Shown: in pieces, positions 38,932-47,921 of the stretch
How the letters are laid out: every line of letters begins with the position of its first letter
Position numbering within the stretch: position 1 is the first letter of the stretch
Assembly (NCBI RefSeq): GCF_002950945.1
Contig: NZ_CP012673.1
Span: 62,001-126,000 of the forward strand
Direction: 5' to 3'
Origin: Sorangium cellulosum
GTDB lineage: Bacteria > Myxococcota_A > Polyangia > Polyangiales > Polyangiaceae
DNA length: 64,000 nt
Notes under the pieces: model-generated
Told to the model about the DNA's origin: nothing
The model's input: the letters and a program-made list of their open reading frames with translations, nothing else
Database searches by the model: none
Position numbers and translations under genes: made by a program

Positions 38932-41529
38932 ATGATGGCGGAGCGGAGTTCATCTGTGCATGCGAGGCGGACCGGCGCGGGGCGCCGCTCGGCGGGCGGC
39001 GTGGCTCGTCGCCTCGCGGCGATGCTGGCGGCGATCGCCGTGGTGATCGCCGCCGGAGCGTGCCTGAAGCCGGGGGGTGAACGCTGCGGAGACGGCTACT
39101 GCTCCAGCGGCTACGTGTGCAACGAGGCCAACCTGTGCGTCATCCCCTGCGGCGACCTCTTCACCGACGTGGCGGGCGGGGAGGTCTGCGACGACGGGAA
39201 CGCGACGGACGGCGACGGATGCAGCGCCGATTGCCGTTCCAACGAGACCTGCGGCAACGGCGTCCTCGATACGGTGAAGGGGGAGGTGTGCGACGACGGG
39301 AACGCGACGGACGGCGACGGATGCAGCGCCGATTGCCGGTCGAAGGAGACCTGCGGCAACCGCATCATCGACACGTCGAAGCGGGAGGTCTGCGACGACG
39401 GGAACACGGTGGATGGCGACAGATGCAGCTTCGATTGCCGATCCAACGAGACCTGCGGCAACCACGTCATCGACGCGGTGAAGGGGGAGGTCTGCGACGA
39501 CGGGAACACGGCGGATGGCGACGGATGCAGCGCCGATTGCCGGTCCAAGGAGACCTGCGGCAACGGCATCGTCGACACGGCCATGGCTGAGACCTGCGAC
39601 TGCGGCGCCGGCGCCGTGAAGTCCGCAGAACGGCAGTGCGAAGAACGGCAAAACTCGGCAGGCGGCGGCTATTGCCGCGCCGATTGCAAGGTGCACTGCG
39701 GCGACGGCGAGGTGGGACCGGAGGAGGAATGCGATCGGGCAAAACCCGCTGATCTACCGTCTTGTATCAGCCTGCGCTATGACCTCGGCCACCCAGGCTG
39801 TTCCGCCTCGTGCGATAGCTTGTTGACGGATTCCTGCAAGGACTGGAACTGGCGTGAGCAAGAATCCGGCACGCTGAACAGCTTGAACGGCGTCTGGGGG
39901 AGCGGTCATGACGATGTCTTTGCCGTCGGCTGGGCTGGCACGATCGTGCATTACGACGGCGAGAGCTGGGAGCCCGTGCCCTCCTCGGGCACATCGGAAG
40001 GTTTGTATGGCGTCTGGGGAAGCGGCCCTGACGATGTCTTTGCCGTCGGTGTGTCCGGCACGATCGTGCATTACGACGGCGAGCGCTGGGAGCCTGTGCC
40101 CTCCTCGGGCACGTCGAAAGATCTGCGTGGCGTCTGGGGAAGCGGCCCTGACGATGTCTTTGCCGTCGGTGTGTCCGGCACGATCGTGCATTACGACGGC
40201 GAGCGCTGGGAGCCTGTGCCCTCATCGGGCACATCGGAGCTCTTGCTTGGTGTCTGGGGAGACGGTCATGACGATGTCTTTGCCGTGGGTGAGTCTGGCA
40301 CGATCGTGCATTACGACGGCGAGCGCTGGGAGCGTATGCCCTCCTCGGGCACATCGTATCCATTGCTCGATGTCTGGGGAAGCGGCCATGACAATGTCTT
40401 CGCCCTCGCGCTGTTTGGCACGATCTTGCATTACGACGGCGCGAGCTGGGAGCCGGTGACCTCCCTGGCTGCACCGGAGCATCTGAATCGTGTCTGGGGA
40501 AGCGGCCCTGACGATGTCTTTGCCGTCGGTAGGACTGGCACGATCGTGCATTACGACGGCGAGAGCTGGAGGCGCATGCCCTCGGGCTCATTGGAGAATT
40601 TTTATGGTGTCTGGGGAAGCGGCCGTGACGATGTCTTCACCGTCGGTGGGTCTGGCACGGTCGTGCATTACGACGGCGAGATCTGGGAGCCTGTGCCCTC
40701 CTCGGGGACGCCGGAAATTTTGGAAGGCGTCTGGGGAAGCGGTCGCGGCGATGTCTTCGCCGTCGGTCGCTTTGGTGCTGTCGTGCACCACGACGGCGAG
40801 AGCTGGGAGCCTGTGCCCTCCTCAGGCACGTTGGCGAACCTGTATGGTGTCTGGGGAAGTGGTCCTGGCGATGTCTTTGCCGTCGGTGAGTCTGGCACGA
40901 TCGTGCATTACGACGGCGAGAGCTGGGGGCCCGTGCCCTCCTCGGGCACACCTAACGATTTGTACGGTGTCTGGGGAAGTGGTCCTGGCGATGTCTATGC
41001 CGTCGGTGAGTCTGGCACGATCGTACATCATGACGGCGAGCGCTGGGAGCGTGTGGCGTCCTCGGGGACAGAAAAATATTTGTTTGGCGTCTGGGGAAGT
41101 CGTCGTGACGATGTCTTTGCCGTCGGTGGGTCTGGCACGATCGTGCATTACGATGGCGAGCGCTGGGAGCCCGTGCTCTCCTCGGGTACACCGGAAGATC
41201 TGTATGGTGTCTGGGGAAGTGGTCATGACAATGTCTTTGCCGTCGGTAGGTCTGGCGCGCTCGTGCATTACGATGGCGAGAGCTGGGAGCGTGTGGCCTC
41301 CTCGGGCACACCGGAAGATTTGCATGGCGTCTGGGGAAGAGGTCCTGACGATGTCTTTGCCGTCGGCAGGTCTGGCGCGCTCGTGCATTACGACGGCAGC
41401 TCCTGGTTGCGGTTCAATTCCACGACGGAGGAGGATCTGCTTCACATCTGGGGCCACGCAGGCACCTCGTTCATCGTCGGCGATTACGGCACCATCATCC
41501 GCCACACCCGGACCGTAACCACACCGTAG
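38932..41529 (+). CDS. Lipoprotein with Cys-rich repeats and a 13-14-unit beta-propeller repeat array
   Basis: An 865-residue protein. A long basic n-region and hydrophobic helix lead to lipobox AGAC (C44). Four 34-residue Myxococcus cysteine-rich repeats ([16 protein letters not shown]) follow, then a Cys-rich spacer. Thirteen complete and one partial 40-residue units of the form [31 protein letters not shown] make up the rest. These units are typical of WD/kelch-like propeller blades. The array (about 39886-41510) uses many T-ending codons, unlike neighbouring genes, and units 2 and 3 are nearly identical at DNA level. It is probably a surface-binding protein. Confidence 0.8.
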   Translation: MMAERSSSVHARRTGAGRRSAGGVARRLAAMLAAIAVVIAAGACLKPGGERCGDGYCSSGYVCNEANLCVIPCGDLFTDVAGGEVCDDGNATDGDGCSADCRSNETCGNGVLDTVKGEVCDDGNATDGDGCSADCRSKETCGNRIIDTSKREVCDDGNTVDGDRCSFDCRSNETCGNHVIDAVKGEVCDDGNTADGDGCSADCRSKETCGNGIVDTAMAETCDCGAGAVKSAERQCEERQNSAGGGYCRADCKVHCGDGEVGPEEECDRAKPADLPSCISLRYDLGHPGCSASCDSLLTDSCKDWNWREQESGTLNSLNGVWGSGHDDVFAVGWAGTIVHYDGESWEPVPSSGTSEGLYGVWGSGPDDVFAVGVSGTIVHYDGERWEPVPSSGTSKDLRGVWGSGPDDVFAVGVSGTIVHYDGERWEPVPSSGTSELLLGVWGDGHDDVFAVGESGTIVHYDGERWERMPSSGTSYPLLDVWGSGHDNVFALALFGTILHYDGASWEPVTSLAAPEHLNRVWGSGPDDVFAVGRTGTIVHYDGESWRRMPSGSLENFYGVWGSGRDDVFTVGGSGTVVHYDGEIWEPVPSSGTPEILEGVWGSGRGDVFAVGRFGAVVHHDGESWEPVPSSGTLANLYGVWGSGPGDVFAVGESGTIVHYDGESWGPVPSSGTPNDLYGVWGSGPGDVYAVGESGTIVHHDGERWERVASSGTEKYLFGVWGSRRDDVFAVGGSGTIVHYDGERWEPVLSSGTPEDLYGVWGSGHDNVFAVGRSGALVHYDGESWERVASSGTPEDLHGVWGRGPDDVFAVGRSGALVHYDGSSWLRFNSTTEEDLLHIWGHAGTSFIVGDYGTIIRHTRTVTTP

Positions 41530-41722
41530 ACCTCCGGCGCGGGCCCGGTGTGCTGCCCCACGATCGCGGCGACGCACACACCCGCCGGCCCGGATCGGCC
41601 GGTGGCCACAAACGTGCCAGCCGTGTCCATCGTCGGTCATTCCCCGGCCGGAGCGCTCGGCTTAAGGTGATCGTGTCGCCGCTCGTCACGTCACGCGAGC
41701 CAATCCGCAAAGGGGAACTTCC

Positions 41723-42208
41723 ATGAGCGATCCGCAGGTCACTCTGTTTTCCGATTCCAAGTACCGCGGCAGCCAGAGCACGCTGAGCATCGGCCGGTAC
41801 GCTACCGGATTCGGGATCAGCAACGACGCCCTGAGCTCCATCAAGATCCCGGACGGCCTCAAGGTCACGCTTTGCGAGCACGGCAACTTCGAGGGCCGCC
41901 GCTGCACCCTGATCCGTGACACACCCCACCTCAAGGGCGTCAACGACACGACCTCGTCGATCATCGTCGAGCGCCTCACGACCCCGACCGTCGCCGCGCC
42001 CGACTGGATGCAGTACTGCCGCCGCTGGGGGCCGCGCATCACGTACAAGTCCAGCGACGTCAAGGGATCCATCAAGTCGTCCCTGGGCGGCATCCCCTAC
42101 GCGGACAAGGCCGTCGATTGGATCTACGGGGCGATCCCGGAGGAGGCCAAGGAAGAGAACGGACCCACCGGACCGTGGATGAAGGGGGCCTGGACGAACG
42201 ACGAGTAG
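41723..42208 (+). CDS. Beta/gamma-crystallin calcium-binding protein (protein S-like)
   Basis: A 161-residue protein without a signal peptide. The first 85 residues form one crystallin domain of two Greek keys. VTLFSDSKYRGSQSTLSIGRY with clamp NDALSS is followed by VTLCEHGNFEGRRCTLI with clamp NDTTSS. Both match the (N/D)(N/D)xx(S/T)S calcium site. A helical 70-residue C-terminal extension of unknown role follows. Related single- and two-domain proteins include Myxococcus spore-coat protein S, which also lacks a signal peptide. AGGGGAAC precedes the ATG. Confidence 0.85.
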   Translation: MSDPQVTLFSDSKYRGSQSTLSIGRYATGFGISNDALSSIKIPDGLKVTLCEHGNFEGRRCTLIRDTPHLKGVNDTTSSIIVERLTTPTVAAPDWMQYCRRWGPRITYKSSDVKGSIKSSLGGIPYADKAVDWIYGAIPEEAKEENGPTGPWMKGAWTNDE

Positions 42209-42411
42209 GCCGCTCCCGCCGGCGGATCGCCGCCGGTCCGGAGGGCGCGCGCGAGCCGGACCGGCGATCGCCACGGCGAACCGGTCGCTCGCGGTCCTGA
42301 GCACGCCGCGACGCTCGCGAGCTCGACCTGCGCCGGATGGCTCCCGGGGCTGCGTGTACCGGCTGCGGCCGGCGGGTTGAATCCCTGTCCCATGGCGAGC
42401 AACAAAGGGGC

Positions 42412-44028
42412 ATGAGCAATCGTGATCCACGGCGGACGTCATCCTACAACCTGGCCTATTTCGGGAGAGGCGCTGCCTCGGCGGTCCTGGTCCTCGCCGT
42501 CGCGTGTGACCCATCGGCAGGTGGGGGCGGCTCCGGGGCTGCGTCGGGGACCGGCGGCGGCGATGCCGTGAGCAGCGTGTCCTCGGGCGGGGACGGCGGC
42601 GACAGCCACGGCGGCGGCGGGGGGGGCGGCGCTGAAGGCGGCCACGGTGGCGGCGAAGGCGGCGACGGCGGCGGCGATGGGGGTGATGGCGGCGAAGGCG
42701 GCGACGGCGGCGGCGATGGGGGTGATGGCGGCGAAGGCGGCGACGGCGGCCACGGTGGCGGCGACGGCGAACCGACCGGCGCTCCGCGCTGGTCTGCGCG
42801 GTTCGGCGCCGCGGGGAACGACGTGGGCTACGGCGTCGCCGCGGACGCGTCAGGCAACCTGTACGTCGCTGGGTGGTTCACCGGGACCGTCGATTTCGGG
42901 GCGGGACCGCTCGTGAGCGCGGGCGGCGAGGACATCTTCCTCATCAAGCTCGATCCGCTCGGCAACGTGATCTGGAGCCAGCGATTCGGGACCGAGACCG
43001 ATGAGCGCGGGGGCGCCGTGGCCGTCGATGCCGCCGGTGATGTCCTCCTGACCGGCTCCTATGTCGCGCGGGATCCCGGCTTCTCGGAGCCGCCCCCGGC
43101 GACCGTCGACCTCGGCGGTGGCCAGCTGCCTCACGCCCCCGCCCTGAGCTTCTTCGGGAACACCGAGCCCCTGTTCGTCGCGAAGTTCACCGGAGACGGC
43201 GAACACCTCTGGAGCCGAGGGTATCCGCCTGTCGGCTTCGCATGGGAGCCCGAGACGTACGATGTCGCCGTCGATACAGCAGGCAACGTCGCGGTCCTGT
43301 ACGGCTCGCTCTACGACAACGGGCAGCCGACCCCCGAGGGGAACAGCGCCATCAAGGTGCTCGACGCGTCAGGCAACCTGCTCTGGGAGGCGCAGAACGA
43401 CCTGGGCGACGGGATCGAGGGCAGCGTCGAGTTCGACAGCGCCGGCAACCTCGTCGTGGTCGCCTGGCGGCATGAGGGCTACGGTACCGGGTGCCCCTGC
43501 CTCCAGGCCATCGTGGTGAGGAAGCACGACCCCTCCGGCGCCCTGCTCTGGAGCGAGATCTTCGAGGGCGAGGACACCACCGTGCTGGGCGGCGGCTCTG
43601 CGCGCAGCGTCGCGATCGACGCGTCGGACAACATCCTCTTCTCCGGCTACGTCGCGGAGGCGATCGACCTCGGAGGAGGCCCGTTACCCCCCGGGTCGAC
43701 GTTCGTCGCCAAGCTGACGCCCGCGGGCGAGCCTCTGTGGAGCAGGGTGGCCCCCCACGGCGATCGTCTCGCCCTGGATCCGGGCGGCAACATCGTCGAG
43801 ATCTCCGGGGGGGCGGGGGGCCATGGCTTTCGCCTCACGAAGCTCGATCCCGATGCGGCGGAGCTCTGGAGTCAGGAGTTCGCCGGCGCCCTCGCGAGCC
43901 ACCTGGCGATCGACCGGGAAGGGCGGATCGCGGTGACAGGCCAGCTGACCGGCACGGCCGATCTCGGCGCCGGCCCGCTCGTCTCCGCCGGTGCCAAGGA
44001 CATCTTCATCGCCACGTTCGACCCCTGA
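42412..44028 (+). CDS. SBBP-repeat beta-propeller lipoprotein
   Basis: A 538-residue protein. The lipobox AVAC (C32) is followed by a Gly/Asp/Glu low-complexity linker (about 40-120), then SBBP-type repeats to the end. These follow the pattern GVAADASGNLYVAGWFTG..FGAGPL..GGEDIFLIKLD, and the last unit is LTGTADLGAGPLVSAGAKD. Such propellers are common in secreted bacterial proteins and probably bind other molecules. The linker DNA (about 42640-42770) is a 39-bp minisatellite. It is convergent with the CBM3 lipoprotein; element C lies between. Confidence 0.78.
   Translation: MSNRDPRRTSSYNLAYFGRGAASAVLVLAVACDPSAGGGGSGAASGTGGGDAVSSVSSGGDGGDSHGGGGGGGAEGGHGGGEGGDGGGDGGDGGEGGDGGGDGGDGGEGGDGGHGGGDGEPTGAPRWSARFGAAGNDVGYGVAADASGNLYVAGWFTGTVDFGAGPLVSAGGEDIFLIKLDPLGNVIWSQRFGTETDERGGAVAVDAAGDVLLTGSYVARDPGFSEPPPATVDLGGGQLPHAPALSFFGNTEPLFVAKFTGDGEHLWSRGYPPVGFAWEPETYDVAVDTAGNVAVLYGSLYDNGQPTPEGNSAIKVLDASGNLLWEAQNDLGDGIEGSVEFDSAGNLVVVAWRHEGYGTGCPCLQAIVVRKHDPSGALLWSEIFEGEDTTVLGGGSARSVAIDASDNILFSGYVAEAIDLGGGPLPPGSTFVAKLTPAGEPLWSRVAPHGDRLALDPGGNIVEISGGAGGHGFRLTKLDPDAAELWSQEFAGALASHLAIDREGRIAVTGQLTGTADLGAGPLVSAGAKDIFIATFDP
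42640..42770. repeat. 39-bp minisatellite in the SBBP lipoprotein linker
   Basis: A 39-bp unit coding for GGEGGDGGGDGGD is present in just over two copies within a wider GGC/GAC-rich tract. It encodes the flexible linker between the lipid anchor and the propeller. Copy number could vary without shifting the frame. Confidence 0.7.
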
Positions 44029-44130
44029 GCACGCTCCGGGCCGGAGCGCGCTGCGCGGCGTGTGTGGATCCCGGCACGCCGGGAGGTCGGGGGCATATTC
44101 CGCAGGCGTAGGAAACGGCACGGCGCGCAG

Positions 44131-44269
44131 AACGAGCGAGAAATAAAACGCCAAGGACGCCAAGGCGCCAAGGACGCCAAGATATTATCTTCTTCTTGGC
44201 GTTCTTGGCGTTCTTGGCGTTTCGAACTTCTGCTCGTTTCAGGCTGGTTCAACCCGTTTGCCCTTCTAG
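44131..44269. repeat. Palindromic element C (CGCCAAGG-type core) with right CTAG end
   Basis: The left arm carries tandem CGCCAAGGA units from about 44147. The loop contains AGATATTATCTTCTTC, and the right arm has tandem CTTGGCGTT units. Outside these, AACGAG..AAACGCC pairs with GGCGTTT..CTCGTT. The right outer module (44232-44269) runs CTCGTTTCAGG..GGTTCAACCCGTTTG and ends CTAG (44266-44269). The left end appears truncated beyond 44131. The CTAG carries the TAG stop of the CBM3 lipoprotein. It lies in a convergent intergenic gap. Confidence 0.85.
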
Positions 44270-45372
44270 GGCTCGGTACCCCAGGCCAGCATGCCGTCGT
44301 GGTAGACGGTCACCCGCGGCGAAGGTGTCCAGTCGGTCATCGCCGCGTCGAAGGAGTAGTCGTTGGCCTGCATCAGGTTGTTGTACGCCGCGGTGAAGAT
44401 GCGGAGCTCGGTGTGGGCCCCCGTGTCGCCCGGGTCGATGCTGCCCGCCGCAGCGGTGAAGCCGAGCTCGAGATAGTGATCCGCGTACATGCCAGACGTG
44501 TCGCTGAACGTCCTCGTGACGCCGGCGCACGTGACCTCCGAGAAATCACATTCGCTCTGGAGCGGCGATGTGAAGCCGTCGACCGTGAACCAGTAGCGAA
44601 TCTTCAGATCGCTGAGCTCGAGGCTCTCCGTTCCGGTGTTCTTGATGCGCAGCTTGAACGACACGTTGTTGGTGCTGGCCCTGGCCTCCTTGACGGCGTA
44701 CTGGAGCTCGAGCGCCGGTGAGGTCCCGCCGCCCGTGGTGGAGCTCGTGACAACACCGCCGCCCGTCGTGGAGGTGACCGCAGTGGTGGAGGTGACCACG
44801 GTGGTGGAGGTGACCGCGGTGGTGGCGGTGGAGCTGACCGCGGTGGTGGCCGTTGTGCTCACCGAGCTGCTCACCGTGGCGCTCGTCACGTCAGCGCCGC
44901 CGTCGCCGCCGTCGCCACCGGCACCGCCGTCGCCGCCAGCTCCCCCGGCCCCTCCGGCACCGCCGGAGCCTGCCGAGCTGCTCCCCGTGGTGCCCGTGGC
45001 ATCACCGCCGGAGCTTGCCGAGCTCGTCGCGGAGGTGGTCGAGCTGCTCGTCGTGGACACCGTGGAGCTCGCGCCGCTGGAGCTCGACGAGAACGCCCCG
45101 CTCGAGCCGGAACCGGCGCTGCTCCCGCCCCCCGAGTTCTCGCCGCCGAGGCTGTAGCCTTCCGCGCACGCCGCGAGCGCCAGGAGAGCGACGGCAGAGA
45201 GCGCCCGCGTCCCCTTCGACCAGGCGCTGGACACCCGGACCCGAGCGCCGCAGCTGCCGGACCGCCGCGGCGCTCCTGCCCGCGCCGACTCCTCCGTCCG
45301 AGAGCCCTCAAGACACGCTGCTCCCGAGGTGGCAGGGCCGAGCAGCGACTCACACCTTGGCATCGGTCGCAT
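44266..45372 (-). CDS. Ser/Thr-rich lipoprotein with C-terminal CBM3-like domain
   Basis: A 368-residue protein from the ATG at 45372, which has GGAGGT at a normal distance. A basic leader of about 50 residues precedes the hydrophobic signal ALSAVALLALAAC. A GTG at 45234 would give a shorter, more typical signal and is the main alternative. A Ser/Thr/Gly linker of about 150 residues with tandem TAVTSTT-like units follows. The last 145 residues match a type 3 cellulose-binding module (LELQYAVKEA, FKLRIKNTGTESLELSDLKIRYWFT). It likely binds polysaccharide at the cell surface. The TAG stop lies in the CTAG end of element C. Confidence 0.78.
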   Translation of the reverse strand: MRPMPRCESLLGPATSGAACLEGSRTEESARAGAPRRSGSCGARVRVSSAWSKGTRALSAVALLALAACAEGYSLGGENSGGGSSAGSGSSGAFSSSSSGASSTVSTTSSSTTSATSSASSGGDATGTTGSSSAGSGGAGGAGGAGGDGGAGGDGGDGGADVTSATVSSSVSTTATTAVSSTATTAVTSTTVVTSTTAVTSTTGGGVVTSSTTGGGTSPALELQYAVKEARASTNNVSFKLRIKNTGTESLELSDLKIRYWFTVDGFTSPLQSECDFSEVTCAGVTRTFSDTSGMYADHYLELGFTAAAGSIDPGDTGAHTELRIFTAAYNNLMQANDYSFDAAMTDWTPSPRVTVYHDGMLAWGTEP

Positions 45373-45642
45373 CTTGAATACCTCCGGAGGCGCCCGACCG
45401 AGTCCGATGGTCGAACGGAAGAAAGTGGAGAGCACGAATCTATACAGATCCGCTCGGCACCAGCAAGCGGCTCTCTATGGGAATTTTCTGCTGGTGTCGT
45501 AGCCGGGTCGGGAGTTCACCGACGCACGGGCCAGTGAGCGCGGACCGGTGAGCCAACACCGGCCCACGTCGTGTGCGTCAGTGTCCGGCGGACCGAGCGG
45601 CGGGCGCTGTCCGGCGAGACCGGACTCGTCCGCTGGGCCGCG

Positions 45643-46455
45643 TCACGCGTCCTCCAGCGGGGGCGCCGCGTGCAGCCAGTTGAGCTCGGAGTCGTCCATG
45701 AACCGCGTCTGCCACTGCGCGGGCCTGTCCCACTCGCGGAACGAGAGCACCGCGCCGCAGAACGCTTCGCCCGTGCGTTTGCCCGGCGCCTCCAGCAGCT
45801 CGTCGGACAGGCGCAGGAGGTCCGCAGGCCTGTCGGGCGCGTCCGCCACGAAGGCCCTCATCCACTTGTGGTACGGATACAGGATGCGGTTGTGCGCCAG
45901 GATCAACCGGTATCCGAACAGCACCGCGCGCGCCGCGGCCCACGTCAGGAGATACCGGTTGCCGTGCTGCTCCGCCGACTCGAGGTAATAACGCATCGCT
46001 TCCAGCTGGGCGACGAAGCCCTGTATCTTGTCGGCGCGCTCGTGCTCCGGATAGACCGGGATCGCGCGCACCAGCACGTCGACCTCCGGGCTCCGCGACC
46101 AGGCCACCATCGACCCGAGGAACGCCGCGCGCGCGGGCTCGCTGCCGCGGTCGCGGACCTTCTGCAGGAAATCCAGCGTGATGATCTTGCCGTCGACGTA
46201 CCCGCCCGGATAGTCCACGAGGCCTTCGTCCGAGGCGACATAGACCAGCTCACCCGACGCCCGCCGCCGCCGGTGCTCCTCCTCGGTGACCACCCAGCAG
46301 AAGTCGATGTCGGACGTCTCCTTCCCCAGGCCCTTCGCCTGGGAGCCCCCGACGAGGATCGCCACGGAGCTCGGGTCCGGGCTCAGCCGCTCGACGAGGC
46401 GCGTGATGGTCCGGAGATGATGCGCGTGGTAGTTCGGTTCTCGCATGGAGGCCAT
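45643..46455 (-). CDS. Nucleotidyltransferase-domain protein
   Basis: A 270-residue protein with the polymerase-beta-type signature GGSQAKGLGKETSDIDF (GGS at 36-38, catalytic D49 and D51) and a likely third acid in IITLDF. The C-terminal 130 residues are helical (YYLESAEQHGNRYLLTWAAARAVLFGYRLI), like the helical partner of aminoglycoside or MNT-type nucleotidyltransferases. It should transfer a nucleoside monophosphate to an unknown acceptor. No HEPN/MNT antitoxin-style neighbour is present. The start could be 46455 or the ATG at 46446. Confidence 0.75.
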   Translation of the reverse strand: MASMREPNYHAHHLRTITRLVERLSPDPSSVAILVGGSQAKGLGKETSDIDFCWVVTEEEHRRRRASGELVYVASDEGLVDYPGGYVDGKIITLDFLQKVRDRGSEPARAAFLGSMVAWSRSPEVDVLVRAIPVYPEHERADKIQGFVAQLEAMRYYLESAEQHGNRYLLTWAAARAVLFGYRLILAHNRILYPYHKWMRAFVADAPDRPADLLRLSDELLEAPGKRTGEAFCGAVLSFREWDRPAQWQTRFMDDSELNWLHAAPPLEDA

Positions 46456-46752
46456 CCCATCAGGTCATGGACCGAGGAATCTCTCGGTCCGGAAGCCGTC
46501 GCACGGCTGCGCGCCGCCGAGAAGCCTTCCGCACAGGACCGCCGGAGCCGGCCGGGACCGCGGGGCATGGCCGACCGCGGCTCAGGGCATGGCCGCGCAG
46601 GGCCGCGCAGGGGCGACCGAGCGCGCGGCGCCGGAGGGCGGCCCTGCGCGGCCCTGCGCGGCCCTTGCCCTGCGCCGCGACCGGCTATGGACGGGGCGTC
46701 CCAGCGAGGGTATAGGTCCGTTCAGCCGTAGCTTACGTCAGGGGAAAACTTC
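46456..46752. other. Divergent intergenic region with a GC-rich hairpin
   Basis: About 297 bases between the divergent nucleotidyltransferase and sugar transporter genes. No gene is present. It contains the perfect 22-bp inverted repeat annotated separately; the xylF-like gene has an AGGGGAAAA ribosome-binding site. Confidence 0.55.
46591..46663. repeat. Perfect 22-bp inverted repeat made of a doubled 10-bp unit
   Basis: The left arm is GGCCGCGCAG twice plus GG (46591-46612). The right arm (46642-46663) is its exact complement; the loop is 29 bases. It lies 90 bp upstream of the sugar-binding protein gene and could act as a leader hairpin, a terminator for upstream reading or a repeat element. 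Confidence 0.75.
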
Positions 46753-47898
46753 ATGAAGACCACAGCGATCAGCGGTCGACTGGCAGCGTGGGCCCTGGGC
46801 CTCCTCGCCTTGACCTCGTGCTCTCAGCAACAAGGAGGGTCCGCCGAGGGCGACAAGGGGGCAGCGGCGGGGAGCAAGGCGCCGGCCGCGGGCGACAAGG
46901 CCGGCGCTCAGGGCGCGATCAAGATTGCCCTCCTCCTCCCGGAGTCGAAGACGGCCCGCTACGAGTCGAAGGATCGCCCGTTCTTCGAGGCCAAGGTGAA
47001 GGCCCTCTGTCCGGACTGCCAGATCCTCGCGAGCAACGCGAACCAGGACGCCTCGCAGCAGCAGGCCCAGGCGGAGGCGGCGCTGACCAACGGCGCGAAG
47101 GTGCTCGTCCTCGACGCCGTCGACAGCGCGTCCGCGGCCGTCATCGCGACGAAGGCCAAGGCCCAGAAGGTGCCCGTCGTCGCCTACGACCGCCTCGTCC
47201 CGGGGACGGACGCCATCGATTACTACGTCTCGTTCGACAACGAGTCCGTGGGCAGGCTCCAGGGCGAGTCCCTGCTGACCGCGCTCGGCAACAAGCCGAA
47301 CGCCCGCGTCGTGATGATCAACGGCGCGGCGACCGACAACAACGGGATGCTCTTCAAGAAGGGCGCCCACAGCGCGCTCGACGGCAAGGTCCAGGTCGTC
47401 AAGGAATACGACACACCCGACTGGAGCCCCGACAAGGCGCAGGACGAGATGACCCAGGCCCTCACCGCCCTGAACAACCAGGTCGACGGCGTGTACGCGG
47501 CCAACGACGGCACCGCCGGCGGCGCGATCGCCGCGATGAAGGCGGCGGGCATCAAGCCGCTGCCGCCCGTCACGGGCCAGGACGCCGAGCTCGCCGCCGT
47601 CCAGCGCATCCTGCTCGGCGAGCAGTACATGACGGTCTACAAGGCCATCAAGCCGCAGGCGGAGGCCGCGGCGGTCATCGCGTTCCACCTCGCCACCGGC
47701 AAGCCCGTGCCCACCGACATCACCGGCGGCAAGACGGTGAACAACGGGAAGAAGGACGTCCCCTCGGTGCTCCTGGTCCCCCTCGCGGTCACCAAGGAGA
47801 ACCTGAAGGACACGGTCGTCGCGGACGCCTTCTGGACCAAGGAGCAGATCTGCACGACCCAGTACGCCGACGCCTGCAAGGCGGCAGGCCTCCTCTAG
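46753..47898 (+). CDS. xylF: Sugar ABC transporter substrate-binding lipoprotein (XylF-like)
   Basis: A 381-residue protein with lipobox LTSC (C23), an Ala/Gly/Lys linker and a type I periplasmic-binding fold. IKIALLLPESKTARYESKDRPFFEAKVKAL is the XylF-type start. VLVLDAVDSASAA, VVAYDRLVPGTDAIDYYVSFDN and VYAANDGTAGGAIAAMKAAG follow. It should capture an aldopentose or similar sugar and deliver it to the permease. It is the first gene of an operon with the ATPase (23 bp later) and permease. Gene symbols are by homology pattern; the sugar is not proven. Confidence 0.86.
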   Translation: MKTTAISGRLAAWALGLLALTSCSQQQGGSAEGDKGAAAGSKAPAAGDKAGAQGAIKIALLLPESKTARYESKDRPFFEAKVKALCPDCQILASNANQDASQQQAQAEAALTNGAKVLVLDAVDSASAAVIATKAKAQKVPVVAYDRLVPGTDAIDYYVSFDNESVGRLQGESLLTALGNKPNARVVMINGAATDNNGMLFKKGAHSALDGKVQVVKEYDTPDWSPDKAQDEMTQALTALNNQVDGVYAANDGTAGGAIAAMKAAGIKPLPPVTGQDAELAAVQRILLGEQYMTVYKAIKPQAEAAAVIAFHLATGKPVPTDITGGKTVNNGKKDVPSVLLVPLAVTKENLKDTVVADAFWTKEQICTTQYADACKAAGLL

Positions 47899-47921
47899 CC
47901 CCGGATCTCCCACCGACGCCC

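Noticed and set aside
39767..40591. Minus-strand 274-codon frame with repeated RRRNARSC motifs
   Set aside because: It is the complement of the propeller repeat array; the periodicity comes from the coding-strand repeats.
39886..41510. Regular 120-bp spacing considered as a CRISPR-like array
   Set aside because: The repeats are contiguous coding units of a propeller with no unique spacers.
42366..42395. Stretch resembling a tRNA T-arm (GGGTTGAATCCC)
   Set aside because: The loop lacks the TTC of a T-loop and no acceptor, D or anticodon stems can be built around it.
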